Shown: piece after piece, positions 44,347 through 56,873 of the stretch
Position numbering within the stretch: position 1 is the first letter of the stretch
How the letters are laid out: the number at the start of each line of letters is the position of its first letter
Source: Tremella fuciformis
Taxonomy: Eukaryota; Basidiomycota; Tremellomycetes; Tremellales; Tremellaceae
DNA: 64,000 nucleotides
Assembly: GCA_032768795.1 (NCBI GenBank)
Contig: CP136490.1
Coordinates: 4,278,001 to 4,342,000, forward strand
Reading direction: 5' to 3'
The notes under the pieces: model-generated
Told to the model about the DNA's origin: nothing
Database searches by the model: none
What the model saw: the letters and a program-made list of their open reading frames with translations, nothing else
Position numbers and translations under genes: made by a program

Positions 44347-47300
44347 ATGATCAAGTGTTGGCTTGTCCATAACATCAATGTGAGCTTTGCCTTCAAGCGA
44401 TGCATGCACATACTGATGCAGAAAGTCCCAGATATTGCAGCAATGCACTGCTCTCGAGGCCAACGCTGTTTGGGTCAGCACACAACTCTCAATGGTGATC
44501 ACTTTCGGAAGGCTTCTTCAGGGCGGGGCAGCAGCGACTTCTTCAAAACATGCTCCTTCTGTCGCAAACAACCGCCAGTCCCACTTGCAACACCCCGGTC
44601 ACGGCATGGTCATGCTGAGTGCATCAAATGTGGCTTCACCTTTGCCACTCCTCGATTTCGAGACAATCGAGGTCGCCCACGCAACACATGCCAATCTTGC
44701 TTGGAGCAGCATCACTCCCAATCAGCGCCAGGCACACCCACTCGCACAACCCGGCCATTGCCACCAGTCACCCCAGGCTCTCAGCCTACGCCTGGTACAC
44801 AGAGAGGTCTTCCACGCCCGCGCCATGAGGTCACCTCACCAACACCACGTCGCAACCAGGATCTACATCCTGTAGAGCTTGGCCGCCCCACACGAACCAG
44901 ACGTGCACCTCAACTGCCCTACGCCACTCCGCCCAGCCCGCCTCAAGGTGCTGCACACCGAGTCACAGAACAGCCACCAGCCCCACCACCACGCCTGGAT
45001 CGCCATGCTGGACAGTCACGCTGCTTCAAGTGCAAGACCTGGAAAGAACATTCCGAGTTTCTCCAAGCAGGGACAGCCTCTCGCCGCTTCAAGACTTGCA
45101 GCACCTGTCGCGAATCCTCCAGAGCAGCCTATCATCGTCGACAACAGTCAACTCAGTCATCCCTCTCAGTCGACATGCTGGGCAATGCCTTCCTGCCCAT
45201 TCCTGCAACACCCAACGATCTTGACGACATCTGCCTCTCTGAAGCTGCCATTGGGTGTATTGGGGACTTCCACTCAGCAATGGCAGCTGAGACGATGGAG
45301 ACTTGCGAGAACTGCAATGAGAAATGGTTTGGACTCAAGGTCCAACAGGGTAAATGTTCACGTTGTCAAATTGATGGGGAGAAATGGACATCTGCCAACT
45401 GTATGGATCCAGGTCAGTGTCCAGGATTGTATGTGCTTCTCATGACTGACTTCACAGGTCCTTCTCTGCAGGAACTGTGCCGTGCAGCTGGCAGAGCAGT
45501 CCCTGACTTGCCCTCACAGGTGGAAGAGATGCTCCTCTCTCCCTACCATGTGCTGCTTCAAACATGGCGCGTTGGTGGTGGACAAACCAAATACGGAGGC
45601 CACACCTGTCTCTATGCCCATGACAGTGGCAGATTCCTCTCTCGACTTCCCCTCACCGTCACCGACCTTGATGTTCTCATCATCAAGCCGACAAATGCCC
45701 AAGCCCCCGCCAACGCTGCCAATCCCTCAGAGGATTTTGCACGCCGACCAGAGTTCCAAGTCCAGCGGTCACGCATTCTCGCAAACCTGCAAGCACTACA
45801 ACACTTCCATCCAGCCTTTCAGAATGTCGAGATCAACTGGGAAGCAATCAATTCCCTTCCTGAAAACGGTTCTGTCTTCCATCAGCTGCGGTCTGTCAAC
45901 TTGGAGGAGGTGCAGTACAGCGCACCTGAGCCTGACACTGGGCCAGTTGAGCAGGAGTCAGCAGAGGAGACAAGCTTGCCAGAGCTGGCTATACCAAACC
46001 TTGGAGAAGGCAACAATATTGTGGAGGAGATCCGGGAAGCACTGGAACAGGTGGTGGATGGAGGACCACCAGCACCCCTGCTCCTCACTGGACCTGTGCT
46101 GCATTCCACTCCAATCAATGAGCACGACATCAGCAACCCATTCCTCACCAAGGCCTTCCCCTTCCTCTTCCCCACCGGCCAGGGGGATCTGCATCAACAA
46201 CGGCCTACCACAATACGTGATTCAGACTACTTCCGTCACCTGCTCTACTATCAGGATGGAAGGTTTGCAAAACACCCTCGATTCCGGTGAGTGCATCTCT
46301 CAGCATTAAGCCAAGCTGACAGTCAGCTATTATGCCTTCAACTGCATCATGAGGTGGCGAGCAAAACGGCTCTCCTGCTTCTATGTCAGCCGGAATGAAG
46401 AGGACCGAGCCCTCTCTGCTGCAGACATTGCTGCCATGGTGTCCGACCCAGCCAAGCAGCTGGCATCTCGAGTGCGACGATCAGCAGCCACCTTAACCGG
46501 AACACCACCCTACTGGGCACAGCAGAGTCGCAATCTTGCTGCAATGATCCGTCAACTGGGCACTCCACATGCTTTCATCACATTCTCAGCTGCGGATCTT
46601 CAGTGGCCAGATCTCCACGTCCACATGCCGGACCAAGCGCTACCAACTATGAGCGAACCTGATCGACAACGCATCAATGCCAAGAACGTCAATGAGAACC
46701 CAGCAATTGCAGCTTGCTGGTTCTATCGAAGATTTGAGCTGTTCTTGGCCAAGGTCCTCAAACCCCTGCTTGGAATAGAGGACTGGTGGTATCGCTTTGA
46801 ATGGCAAAATCGAGGCTCCAGCCATGTCCATGGACTGGTTTGGCTCAAGGGGGCGCCATCCCCAGACACCCTTGATATCAACAATCCGGACAGTGTCCAG
46901 GAATTCCTTGACTTCTGGTCCACCAGAGTGTCAACCATCAATCCTGGAGAGGACATTCCGCCTCATCCAAAGCACCCCTCTGCCCACAGTAGCGACGAAA
47001 TCATCTTTCGCTTCAAAGATCTGGCACAGATGCTCAACCGTGTCCAGAGGCACACGAGGTGCACTGCCTATTGTCTTCGCCGCCCAAAAGGATCTCCTCC
47101 CAACAGTCCGCTTGTCTGTCGCTTCAAGTTCCCCAAGGAGCTGGAGACAGAACTCCGACTGGTTGTCAATCCCAACAGAAACAAGCAACTCATCACACCA
47201 CGCAACGACACCCACCTCAACAGTTACAATGCAGTCACTGCACTGGGATGGCGAGCCAACTCCGACATCAGTCCATGCACAGATCCCCGTGCAGTTGCCT

Positions 47301-49768
47301 CCTACATCTCCAAGTATGCTTCAAAATGCGAAAAACCATCCAACAACTTTGGCGAGATAATGCAGGCTATCTCAACCCGCCTGGAGCAAGAAACATCTTC
47401 ACGAATTGTCTTCCAGAAGATGCTCAGCCGCATTGTCACCGAGAGGGATTACAGTGCTCAGGAAGTCTGTCATCAGCTCTTTGGTCGACATATGATGTCT
47501 GCATCACGAGAGTTTGGCACACTCTGCATACTGGAAAAGAGACAGAGACGCCTGAGGCAGAGGCAGGAAGATGAGGGACTGGACCAAGGTGTGGAGGAGC
47601 AAGACTGGCACGATGCCTACTTGGCACGCCAGCCAGAGCATGAGGGCATCAGCCTGTACGAATGGTTTCAATTCTACCGGAAACAAGGTCGCAACGCCAC
47701 TCGAAGGAAGCACCCAAAGATCATCATTCTCTGGCCGCTGTATTATCCATCAGACCCTCAGTCTGAGGATCACCAAAACTGGTGCCGGGCAAAGTTACTA
47801 CTCCACCATCCTCATCGACACCCTTCAGAGCTCAAGCTTGATGACGAATCCTGGACAGAAGCTTTTTCTCGCTGTACTGAGGACCACCCAGAGGGGCACC
47901 AAGACACATTGCCCAAGCGACCCATCCGTCAACAACAGGGTGACAATGAAAACGACAGTGACTCAGAGTTTTCTGAGGGTGAAGAAGTCAATGACCACGA
48001 GCTTGATGACTGGCAAGTTCTGGCTGGAATGGGCCCTCAGTTTGATGAAGATGGGTGGAATGGGCCACTGCTTGGAGCACGTGATATTGATACTTCCCAC
48101 GATTGGGAAGCAGTGGGGAGGGAGTGGGGATCAGATGGTATAGGAGAGAGGGCAAGCTACTTAGAAACCGAACGCAAGAAGGTGAGCAGTGGCCTACAAT
48201 CCACTGCATACTGTGAGCTGACCAAGCAGTCTCAGCCTTCTGTAGCTCGCAACACTGTCGATCCCCAACTACTCAACACCACACAGCGCCTCATCTTTGA
48301 CAAGGTCTTGCGCCATGCCAACCGTCTGCTCTCTGGAGAGTCAGTCCCTCAAATACTCCTCAACATCGATGGGACAGCAGGAACAGGCAAATCCTTCCTC
48401 ATTGACGCCATATCCCAAGCTCTTCAAGGGCTCCAATCTGGGCAGCACAACAATCTCGACTTCAGCACAAATCCCATTGTCCGCCGGCTTGCCCCCACGG
48501 GTGTGGCGGCATTCAACATTGCTGGTTCAACATACCATGCTGCCCTTGGTCTTGGAGGCTCAATAGAGGAAAGTCATGACAAGCTTGGAGAGGGAAAGCT
48601 TGCCAGCCTCCAGGAAGAGTGGCATGGGACACGATACCTCATCATTGATGAGAAAAGCATGGTTGGAAGGGCGGCCTTGGGGAGAATCAACCTTGCTCTT
48701 GGTCAAATCTTTCCGTCGACAGCGTACTTGCCCTTTGCCGGTCTGTCTGTCCTGCTCATTGGCGACTTTGGTCAACTGCCCCCTGTGGGAGACACTCCAC
48801 TGTACAACACTGCACGCTCGACAAAAACCTCCTATCTAGGCAGGCTCAGCAACATTGGCCGAGATATCTACCTTGCTTTCACTGAGAGCGTTCAGCTTGA
48901 TGCTGTTATGAGGCAGGAAGGCTCCGACCCTACCACCACTGCCTTCAAAGCAACCCTTGCTCGCCTGCACACCGGGACACCTCAACAGGAGGACTACACC
49001 CTTCTGTCCTCTCGCTTCTGGGGGAACCTTTCCCCGGCATCTCAGCAGGCCTTTCAAGATGCTGTATGTCTTTGTGCAACAAAGCAGAGTGTCTCCGAGA
49101 TCAACCTACACACTTTGGCTCGCTCTGGACAGCCTGTACTGCGCTCTCTGGCTCAGCACACAGGGGTAGGAGCAGCCCAGGCTTCAGAGGAACAGGCACA
49201 GGGGCTTGCTCCTGCTGTCTTCCTCATGATTGGTGCTCAAGTCATGCTTTCTCGCAACCTCTGGATCGAGCAGGGATTGGTCAATGGCACCAGGGGCACA
49301 GTATATCAGATTGGGCTCTCACCATCTGAGCCTCCTCATCAATCTGTTCCTTCTGTGGTCATGGTCGCCTTCCCATCCTACACTGGACCAACACCCTGGC
49401 ACACCACAGACAACATACCACTGGTTCCCATTGTGCCCCATACAGCCAGATGGGAGACAACAAACGGGCAGCGGTGCTCTCGACGCCAGCTGCCACTGCA
49501 GCTTGCATTTGCTATCACCATACACAAATCACAGGGTATGACGCTGGACAAGGCAGTGATTGATCTTGGTTCAGCCGACTTCTCAACGGGATTGACATTT
49601 GTGGCAATCTCAAGAGCAAGATCTCTGGAGGGCCTTGCTTTCAAGCCAGGCTTTGATTGGGCAAGATTGAACAGCTTGAACACAGAGAGTAGAAGGGGGG
49701 GAGTATCAGGACGTGTATTGGCAGCAAGGGATGCGTCTAGACGTCAGATGCTTCAGATGACAGAATAA
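44347..49768 (+). CDS. Helitron Rep-helicase (RepHel)
   Basis: join(44347..46286,46327..49768), 1793 residues; the 40-nt intron follows KHPRF. The N-terminal region has several CxxC pairs ([36 protein letters not shown]) that look like zinc fingers, then a domain with [13 protein letters not shown]. The replication initiator part shows [18 protein letters not shown] and the HUH-type SSHVHGLVW. It also has [14 protein letters not shown], which carries the paired tyrosines. The Pif1-type SF1B helicase shows Walker [12 protein letters not shown], Walker [23 protein letters not shown], and the C-terminal motifs [17 protein letters not shown] and [16 protein letters not shown]. All key residues are present. 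The protein drives rolling-circle-like transposition. Confidence 0.93.
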
Positions 49769-49899
49769 ATGTATAGAGAAAAAGATGAATGACAATGCAT
49801 AGGTAGACTGAATAAAAGTTGATCAAGCATGACTCTGAGTGTTTGATGCATCAGCTGAATCTCAAGTTCATGGGGTGTATGCATGTCATTGTGCTCTCT

Positions 49900-50435
49900 C
49901 TAGCTACTAACACTACCTCTATCTGCCTCCATCTCCTGTCTGTAATCATCCCACACAGGATCATCAGCAGCAGGAGTTGGGGGATCTGACCAGGTAGGAG
50001 GCTCAGGGGTGGGGGGAGGAGTGAAGAGAGGAGTTCCAGGTGGGCTTTCTCCTCCTCTGAGTGTTCTCATCTTCCTCAGCCAATCCAGCATCCTACTTTT
50101 CCACAAGGGCAATCTGAAGGTCTGGGGATTGGTGACTGGACCATTGAAGCTACAAGTCAGCTTTGTGTCATGCCAAGAGAGAGCCTGACTCACAAGGACT
50201 TCACAACAGGTCTTTTGGGCACCCATGGCTTCTTCTCTCCATTGACTTTGCCTGACCCAGGAGGCAGGTAGGATTGTTGCTGGGGTGGGTGATAGGGAGA
50301 GTGTCTGACTGGCTGTGGGCGGCTTTGTTGAGAGCAGGAATGCTTGTGCTCATCATGAGGGTTGGGATGTCGCTTTTTTTGCTCTCTCTGGTGCTGCCTG
50401 AGTGCTTTTTTGAACAAAGCTGACTGGAAAGCCAT
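49900..50435 (-). CDS. Helitron accessory protein, antisense gene
   Basis: Minus strand, complement(join(49900..50149,50194..50435)), 163 residues. The 44-nt intron has a normal GTGAGT donor, GCTGAC branch and TAG acceptor and joins VVKSF to FNGPVTNPQTFRLPLWKSRM in phase. The protein is basic at the start (ALFKKALRQHQREQKKRHPN), His/Gln/Pro-rich in the middle and ends with a Pro/Asp-rich tail (FTPPPTPEPPTWSDPP). No known domain is recognised. Its end converges on RepHel, 130 bp apart, and its start lies about 100 bp from the element's 3' end. It is therefore inside the element. Confidence 0.6.
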
Positions 50436-50500
50436 TCTGATGTAGATGTACAGATGAGAGATGAAAAGTCCAAAATTTTCCGGAGTCAGAGCTACGCCCC

Positions 50501-50531
50501 ATCGGCGACGCGCCACCGCCGATTTACCTAG
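50501..50531 (+). repeat. Helitron 3' terminal hairpin and CTAG end
   Basis: Stem ATCGGCG (50501-50507), 9-base loop, stem CGCCGAT (50517-50523), then TTAC and CTAG. Helitrons end CTRR with such a hairpin about 8-12 bases upstream and insert between A and T. The next base is T, as expected. Confidence 0.85.
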
Positions 50532-50634
50532 TCCTTTGCCAGTCGACGGGGGAGCCAGGATCAAGACGACGAGGCTCTTTCTCTTCTTTTGACTGTCTAT
50601 ACCACTCGGACATTGGTAGAGAGTTTTCGGCATC

Positions 50635-51745
50635 ATGCCCTACGTACTGACCGCAAACGAGATATCCAGCATAGTATGTCCAGCACGTACTTCCTCCATC
50701 TCTCGCTGACTCCCCAGACAGGATGGATGTCGATTGCTTGTTGGATCGTGGTCTAGTGAGTGGAATGCCTAGCACGCGTCGCTTCCATCACACATCTGGG
50801 TATCGAGTCCTGATAACTTCAGCACCCCTCAAATATACGAGAATTGGGTAATGGCAAGTGGTGAAGGGCTGTCCGTGGCCTTCATTAGTCTCTGGCTTTT
50901 GGGGGACATCACGAATCTTCTCGGGGGTATCATGGCACACGTATTGCCAACGATGATCCTTCTGGCGACATACGTGAGCGAACATTGGCCGCGCTGTGTC
51001 TTTGCTCAGTGCCAGTACACGCTGTGCGACATTATCCTGTTGTTCCAGGTCTTCTACTACCGCCGTTCAAGCAAGCAAACCCACGCGACCCATGCCTCGG
51101 AGGCCTCGCCCCTGCTGGCGCCTTCCTCGCCGTCCTCTGCGACACGCGCTCTTCCCCCGCCGCAACCGAAACCCCTTCTCCCTCCGGTGCTTGAGTACCC
51201 TCTGCTTCTTACATTCGTGCTAGGAGCTGGAGCTTTCGCATGGTTCCTCTCAGATCGATCAGACGATGTGGGAATCCCAGAGGAACCGGGCAAGGGCGGG
51301 AACGTGGAGCTCGAGTGGAAATCTCAAACATTGGGATATATCTCGGCTGTACTCTATCTGGGCAGTCGCATCCCGCAAATCGCGCATAACTTGTCAGTTT
51401 CGATGAGTGGGTGCTACTCCGAGATGCTCATGAACAGCAAGACGCGATGCGCGGGTTTGAGCCTGGCCATGTTCTTCTTCTCGATCAGCGGCAGTCAGAC
51501 TTCTTCATCTGGTATCAGGTCGTGGCTGATCAGCAGACGTGACTTACGGTATCTCCATTCTCAGCAGGTCGACAGAACCGAGATACGTTCTCGCCAATCT
51601 GTCCTGGCTGGCGGGATCGCTTCTCACGGTGGGCTTGGACCTGTTCGTCATTGCTCAATTCGCCGTGTTCAGCTATGTCGACCGTCGCTCACATGGCGAC
51701 AAGCTATTTGCCGAGGCCGAGGACGAGGAGGAAGAGGCTGTATGA
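50635..51745 (+). CDS. PQ-loop vacuolar amino-acid transporter (Ypq/PQLC2 type)
   Basis: Starts MPYVLTANEISSI; introns follow SSI, VVY, LLATY, AHN and FSISG, all with frame kept. The first PQ-loop is WIVVYTPQIYENWVMASGEG, followed by ISLWLLGDITNLLGG. The second is LGYISAVLYLGSRIPQIAHN, joined by splicing to FKTRCAGLSLAMFFFSISGN. Seven membrane spans are plausible. A Ser/Pro-rich cytosolic loop separates the halves, and the tail is very acidic (EAEDEEEEAV). The family exports basic amino acids from the vacuole or lysosome. Its start is only about 100 bp from the Helitron's right end, so the insertion may have changed its promoter. Confidence 0.85.
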
Positions 51746-52044
51746 GGCTCCTGAGATCGAGACTCGTCGACTGGATTCAGGCGCAGAGCACAGAGCACAT
51801 ATGTACAACAGACATCATCACGATCAAGCATCACCCACTGCATTATTTCTTGTCTGGGCTGTAGCATAGTTTATTCTTCTCTGCCAGATGCCCCTCTAAT
51901 GCAATGATCAACCGGCTAAAATGGCCCGGCCGAGACTGAGGCGGGTTGCCTGTGCCGAGCCCGAGCGAGAATGCCTTTACTTCTTCGTCATTGCGTCGGC
52001 CGACGTCCAGATTGACCACCGCATGGCCGATCTAGCACACGACG
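51746..52044. other. Intergenic region
   Basis: 299 bp between two plus-strand genes. Nothing is seen beyond terminator and promoter space. Confidence 0.4.
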
Positions 52045-54110
52045 ATGGCCACTAGCAAACACGTCTCCTCCTCTTCTTCTCCCTCAAGCGTCGATGAGGA
52101 CGACGAGCAGCTCTTGAGGGCCAACGAGATGGTCGCCCATTCGCCCACAAGGGGCCGGCGCAAGCTGCTTCAGGCCGCTCCTTGGCTGTTCACTCTATCA
52201 GTCACCATCGCACATGTCCTGTACTCGCCCTACACCAAGGTCGAAGAGAGCTTTGAGCTTCATGCGGTGCATGACTTCCTCGCATACGGCCTGAGGCCCG
52301 CCAACTTGCACAAGGTCAGCTCCTGCTTGGGCATGGCTGCGCATCAAGCGTACTGATGCAACCAGTGGGACCACCTCCAGTTCCCCGGCGCAGTACCGCG
52401 CTCATTTCTCCCACCTGTTGCCTTGGGCATGCTCACATACCCCTTTGCATACGTCTTCACATCCCTGGGACTGATTCGCACGAAGTTGGGATTGCAAGTG
52501 CTCGGTATGCCTTGCTGTCCACCGCAGACCGTCTGAAAACGCTCATGTATCAGTCCGATGTGTTCTTGCTTTCCTCAACGCGAGCACCTTCGCTCAGCTG
52601 GCGCTCAGTGTTCGCGCACGCTATGGGGCACAGACGCGAACCTTCTTCATCCTGCTGTCCCTCTCAGCCTTCCACTTTCCCTATTATGCCGGGCGTACTC
52701 TGCCCAACTTCCTCACCACCCCTCTCGGTATGCGCTGGCCTATAGCGTCTGCAACACTGACTCTCAGTATACGTCGCCATGGCGCTGATCATCCGGGCCA
52801 CGACAGCATGTCCTCTGGTCGTCAAACAGCGTCGATTCGCTGCCGCCATCACAACTCTCACTGCGGCAGCTACGGTGATACGTCTGGAACTGGCGCTCTT
52901 CCTATTTCCCTTGACACTCAGTTTAGTGGCCAGCGGGCGGCTATCACTGTCGAAGGCTGTAAAGGCGGGAGCTGTCGGGGGCTTCCGTGGACTGTGTGAG
53001 TAGCCTCCTCACGTCCGAATCACTCCCCACTCACTCGTAGTCCTTGCTGCGCCGCTTGACTACTACTTGTGGAACCGCGTATTGCCTCACCCGACCCTAC
53101 CGACATTCAACTCGACCTGGCAGATCGTATGGCCGGAAGCGTCTTCTATGGTGTATAACGTCATCGAAGGTGGTGCCGAAAACTGGGGAATCATGTCCTG
53201 GCACTACTACCTCACCAATTCCCTTCCGAAGCTCTTGGGAGCAAGCGCGGCTCTTCTGCTCTATGGATCGGGGACGTGGGCGTTTGCAAAGCTCTTCTCA
53301 GGCAGAGCTCGAGAAACAAGAATCGCGGCAGCTGCCTGGACGGAGATCATGGCTCTCTTCGGCCCCGCTGCGATCGCTATGATTGCGGGAATGAGCCTCC
53401 TTGGGCACAAGGTTCGTGGAACAATCTGGGGACCCCGTTGACGATCAGGAGTGGAGATTCATCGTGTATGTTGTGCCAACTTTCAACATACTAGCAGCCA
53501 TTACTGCTGCGTACATGTGAGTGATAGAAGCAGGTGACGTCGACTGATGGCAGATGGGACTTCCCCGTTCAACGTTTGCAAGCCTTGGCGCGACTGGGGC
53601 TGGCTGGACTACTGATCCTGAATATCGTAGCGTCGCTCGGGATGACCTTGACGAGCGGCATGAACTATCCAGGAGGTGACGTCTGGGCCACACTCGAAAC
53701 CCTCGACATCCCGGGAAATAGTGAGTGGCGGTTGAATGTGTAATGCAGGCGAGCTTATCAAAGGCACAATACATTTTTCCTCGTATCCTCTCCAGACAGG
53801 AGCAAGCCTCTTCACCTTCCTGCATTCTCCTTCTGAGGGCGTGAGTCCGCCTCGTTTGTCGCCAACATGGACATACTCGAAAGACGAAGACCCGCGCCTC
53901 CTCACTCCGAGCGGAGCGGGAGTCGCAGGCCTGGATTATCTCGTTTTAAATTCGCAAGAAGCGCGCCCATTCGTGGAGTCGCCAGGGAACGAGTGGGACT
54001 TGGTTCGCGAGATAGAAGGCTTCGTTTCTGTCAGCTTCGATAGGCGTGACAGCTGGGGAGTGAGCCTGAAAAGAGAGGCCCTAGTCGCCGTGGTCGGCAA
54101 GCGGGGATGA
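52045..54110 (+). CDS. ALG12: Dolichyl-P-Man:Man7GlcNAc2-PP-dolichol alpha-1,6-mannosyltransferase
   Basis: Multi-exon ER membrane protein of family GT22, starting MATSKHVSSSSSPSSVDEDD. Family marks: HVLYSPYTKVEESFELHAVH in the first lumenal loop, QFPGAVPRSFLPP after intron 1, AFHFPYYAGRTLPNF, LDYYLWNRVLPHPTLP with SWHYYLTNSLPKLL, then FRFIVY-type sequence (EWRFIVYVVPTFNILAA). The C-terminal soluble part contains AGLDYLVLNSQEARPF and ends VVGKRG. It adds the eighth mannose to the lipid-linked N-glycan precursor using dolichol-P-mannose in the ER lumen. Introns are short and numerous. No damage is seen. Confidence 0.88.
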
Positions 54111-54386
54111 AACACCGAGTTCGGCTTTTCCAATAATGCGTTAGTCCTTGCGCCTCTGACACGCCTGACGACACACGAAGCATTCGCCTTCCGGCAGGCG
54201 GATGAGCCGCGGCCTTGTTTCTGATACTCCTTTAATCCACTTCCATTCTTACTTCTAGACTTTGCAAATGTCTACCGACGACCCCTCCCATATAAGGACG
54301 ATCTGACGGACGTCTCAGAGTCCCAGGCTCCAGCTTCAAGCTCTCCGCAACCAATAATCAGAACAAAGCGGACGAGCCATCGTGCA

Positions 54387-56149
54387 ATGAGCGACAGTGA
54401 CAACGATCACGAAGTCCGGGACGACTACAATCTCATGGTCCCTTACACGAATGAGACTACCATGGTGACTTGCCCGAGGGCGCAGTCGCAGGACACAGCT
54501 TCCGATGCATCCATCCAATTGGGGCCTCCCATGAAAAGCAAAGGCAAAAGCAAAAGCAGAGACAATCGCGAAAAACCGCCCCGCGTGCCTCGGGTTCCGT
54601 CAGCTTCCAGCGTGCGCCCGTCTTCCAGGGTTCCACACCATCACGAGTAAGTCGCTCTTCTCTATGCACGGTGGTAGTGCGACTGAACAACAGCGATCCA
54701 ACATACTACGGTATCCTTCCAACAGCACATGCGCATTCGGACCCCTCGATGTTCCACAACAATCATACTGCGTGGGCTGCACCGCCTCCCTGGCCCGCAG
54801 GCGGCGGACAACCTCCAAATTTCCACGGATATAATTCCCAATCGTGTCATCCCTCTCAGTACTCGCAGACCTATCCTGGTACGATGTACGCTGGGGGCCC
54901 ATCCACCTATATAGGAGGCGGGTACTACTCTCAGCCTATGGGAAATTCTGCTCCTTTCATGGATTACAGTCAGCAGAGTATGCCCTTGGAGCCATCAATG
55001 CTAGGTGGCATGCCCAGCATGTCTAGCAATGAGTTGGCGGCCTTGAATCACAAGGCAATGGAAGAAGATCTCGCACAGAAAAGGGAACATAATTCAGACA
55101 TGGCAAGTGCTCAAGGAAGGGTCGATTACCGGAAAAACCGGCCGACAGTGTCGTTACCCTTGTTCGAGCCTAAAGTGTATCTGGCTGCCAACGACCCATG
55201 CCGAGTCGACAAGGGTTCTATGGTCTCTGATCCCAGTTCCTTGTCTCAAAGGCGCCATAATCAGCTCCCCTCCAGTCCAAATGCGTCTTTCGAACGCCGT
55301 GGCAAGGCAGGAGGACTGTCTCGAGCACGTCTTGGCGGCGTGTTCGACCCGCCCAATGCCGACCCCGCCCCAGCTCGTCCTGAGACTCGTGAAAGTCACT
55401 GGAAAGCGCATCGATCGCGGATCGACCGGGTTGACGAGACGGCTGAGGAAACGAGCAGGAGGCTGGCGCCTCATCTTGCCAGTAAGGGGTCGTCAGACAG
55501 CCAATCCTCGCAGGAGCATCATGGCCGAACTCGACCTGACCGCCCATCTCGCATGAGTCGAGAACCCGACTCGGCTGCCTATTATGGAATCTCCTCGGTT
55601 CCCGTTGGAAAATATACTGGGGGATCTTCTGGGGAAGACGAGGAATACAGGCAGGCCCCCCATAGCAGAGCTGATAGGCAACCCCCGACTCTCAACCGAA
55701 ATAACACATGGCATCCATCTACACAGGCAGGCAGGAAGATGGATAGGACTCGTGTTCGACAATTCACCGACCAATCGCTACACAGCTCTCCAGAACCGAT
55801 GGAACCACACGAATACGATCCTTACCCGACTGCCAAGCAAACGAAGGATCCAGTCAATCCTCGAGCGTCCGGACACCGCGGACGCAGCTCGGCGACAGCC
55901 AGGGGCTCCGAGCAGCCTCTACAGTCTTACAAACTTTCTGAGGAATTGCTACGGAAGAAACAACGCGAGGAGCATGATTCGGCGAGGAGTGATGATAGTT
56001 CGGGGGACGACGGATACTCGTGCTACTCTTCAGAGTCCCTTGAGGGCAAGACCTTGGTTAGTAGTCGGCGCCAATCGACTTATCCGTCGAAGGCGGCAGG
56101 GCGCACTGAGCCGTCTTCGTATGACTCGCCCCGTGACCCAGGTTACTGA
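54387..56149 (+). CDS. Hypothetical disordered protein, 571 residues
   Basis: join(54387..54646,54694..56149); the 47-nt intron (GTAAGT..ACAACAG) joins VPHHH to DPTYYGILPTAHAH. The protein is acidic at the start (MSDSDNDHEVRDDYN) and has a Lys/Ser patch (MKSKGKSKSRDNREK). A Tyr/Gly/Pro-rich stretch follows (YSQTYPGTMYAGGPSTYIGG), then a long Arg/Ser/Asp-rich tail. No domain or membrane segment is seen. Low-complexity Tyr/Gly segments of this kind often drive condensates or RNA association; that is inference only. It is the first of several low-complexity genes in a row. Confidence 0.6.
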
Positions 56150-56873
56150 AGTCATCGACCAGCTCTCGAAGTTACTTGGCTCTCGGCTCCGTCTTGCAGA
56201 TACAATTTGTTAGTACACTCGCTCCTGTATATACCCTGTCAGCCATCATGCACCAATCCGTCATATGCTACTGCTACGGTACACGGAAGCGTGCCGGTGG
56301 TCTTCCCCTCCAGGGAGCCAGGACTTATGGACGACTCGCTACGATATCAGATAGCCTCGGCGCATCGGGCGAAGCGCTCAATTCCTCACCGACCTTTCTG
56401 TCCGAGCGATGATTGGGCTTCTTCGAAGCATGCTGTGCGCAGTCGAAACACAAGGGAACTCTGGGGAGCCGCTCCAGCAAGCGTCTCGCCTTGAAGTACC
56501 GAATTCGAAAATCAATCAACCGCTCTTTTGAGCTCACCTGGCCATTCTGTACGTTTCGCTCCAACGCCCGCTCATCGAGCCTTCTTGCCTCGGGTCGATG
56601 CGGACGACGGGCGAGCCCACGCCCTCCCCTCTCCCCCCGCCCCAGTCACTTTCGCTTAGCGCTTCCTCTCTGCACTGCAGTACCTTGCCTCTTCCACTGT
56701 CGTGCGCTGACGCGCGTGAACTGCAAGCGTTTGAGTTGGACGGACGAAGGCTCTGCCTTTTCGCCACCGCATACATAATCGCCCCCCGCTGAGCCCCATT
56801 GATCTTCCCGTTAGCATCTGGCTTCCACCTCTCTTTCCACAAAACCGCCTCGACCGTTACGAAACCAGCAGTC
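56150..56873. other. Intergenic region
   Basis: About 720 bp with overlapping short frames on both strands and no recognisable gene, repeat or RNA. Confidence 0.35.

Larger units (their letters stand above)
44113..50531 (+). mobile_element. Helitron, apparently autonomous
   Basis: A complete Rep-helicase gene, a second spliced gene on the other strand and a classic 3' terminus are present. The right end ends CTAG (50528-50531), followed by T, with a perfect 7-bp hairpin eight bases inside. The left end should be TC preceded by A. Candidates are at 44107, 44113 and 44172; I chose 44113 but cannot decide. The element lies between the sorting nexin and the PQ-loop gene and disrupts neither. The long intact coding region suggests recent activity. 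Confidence 0.8.
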
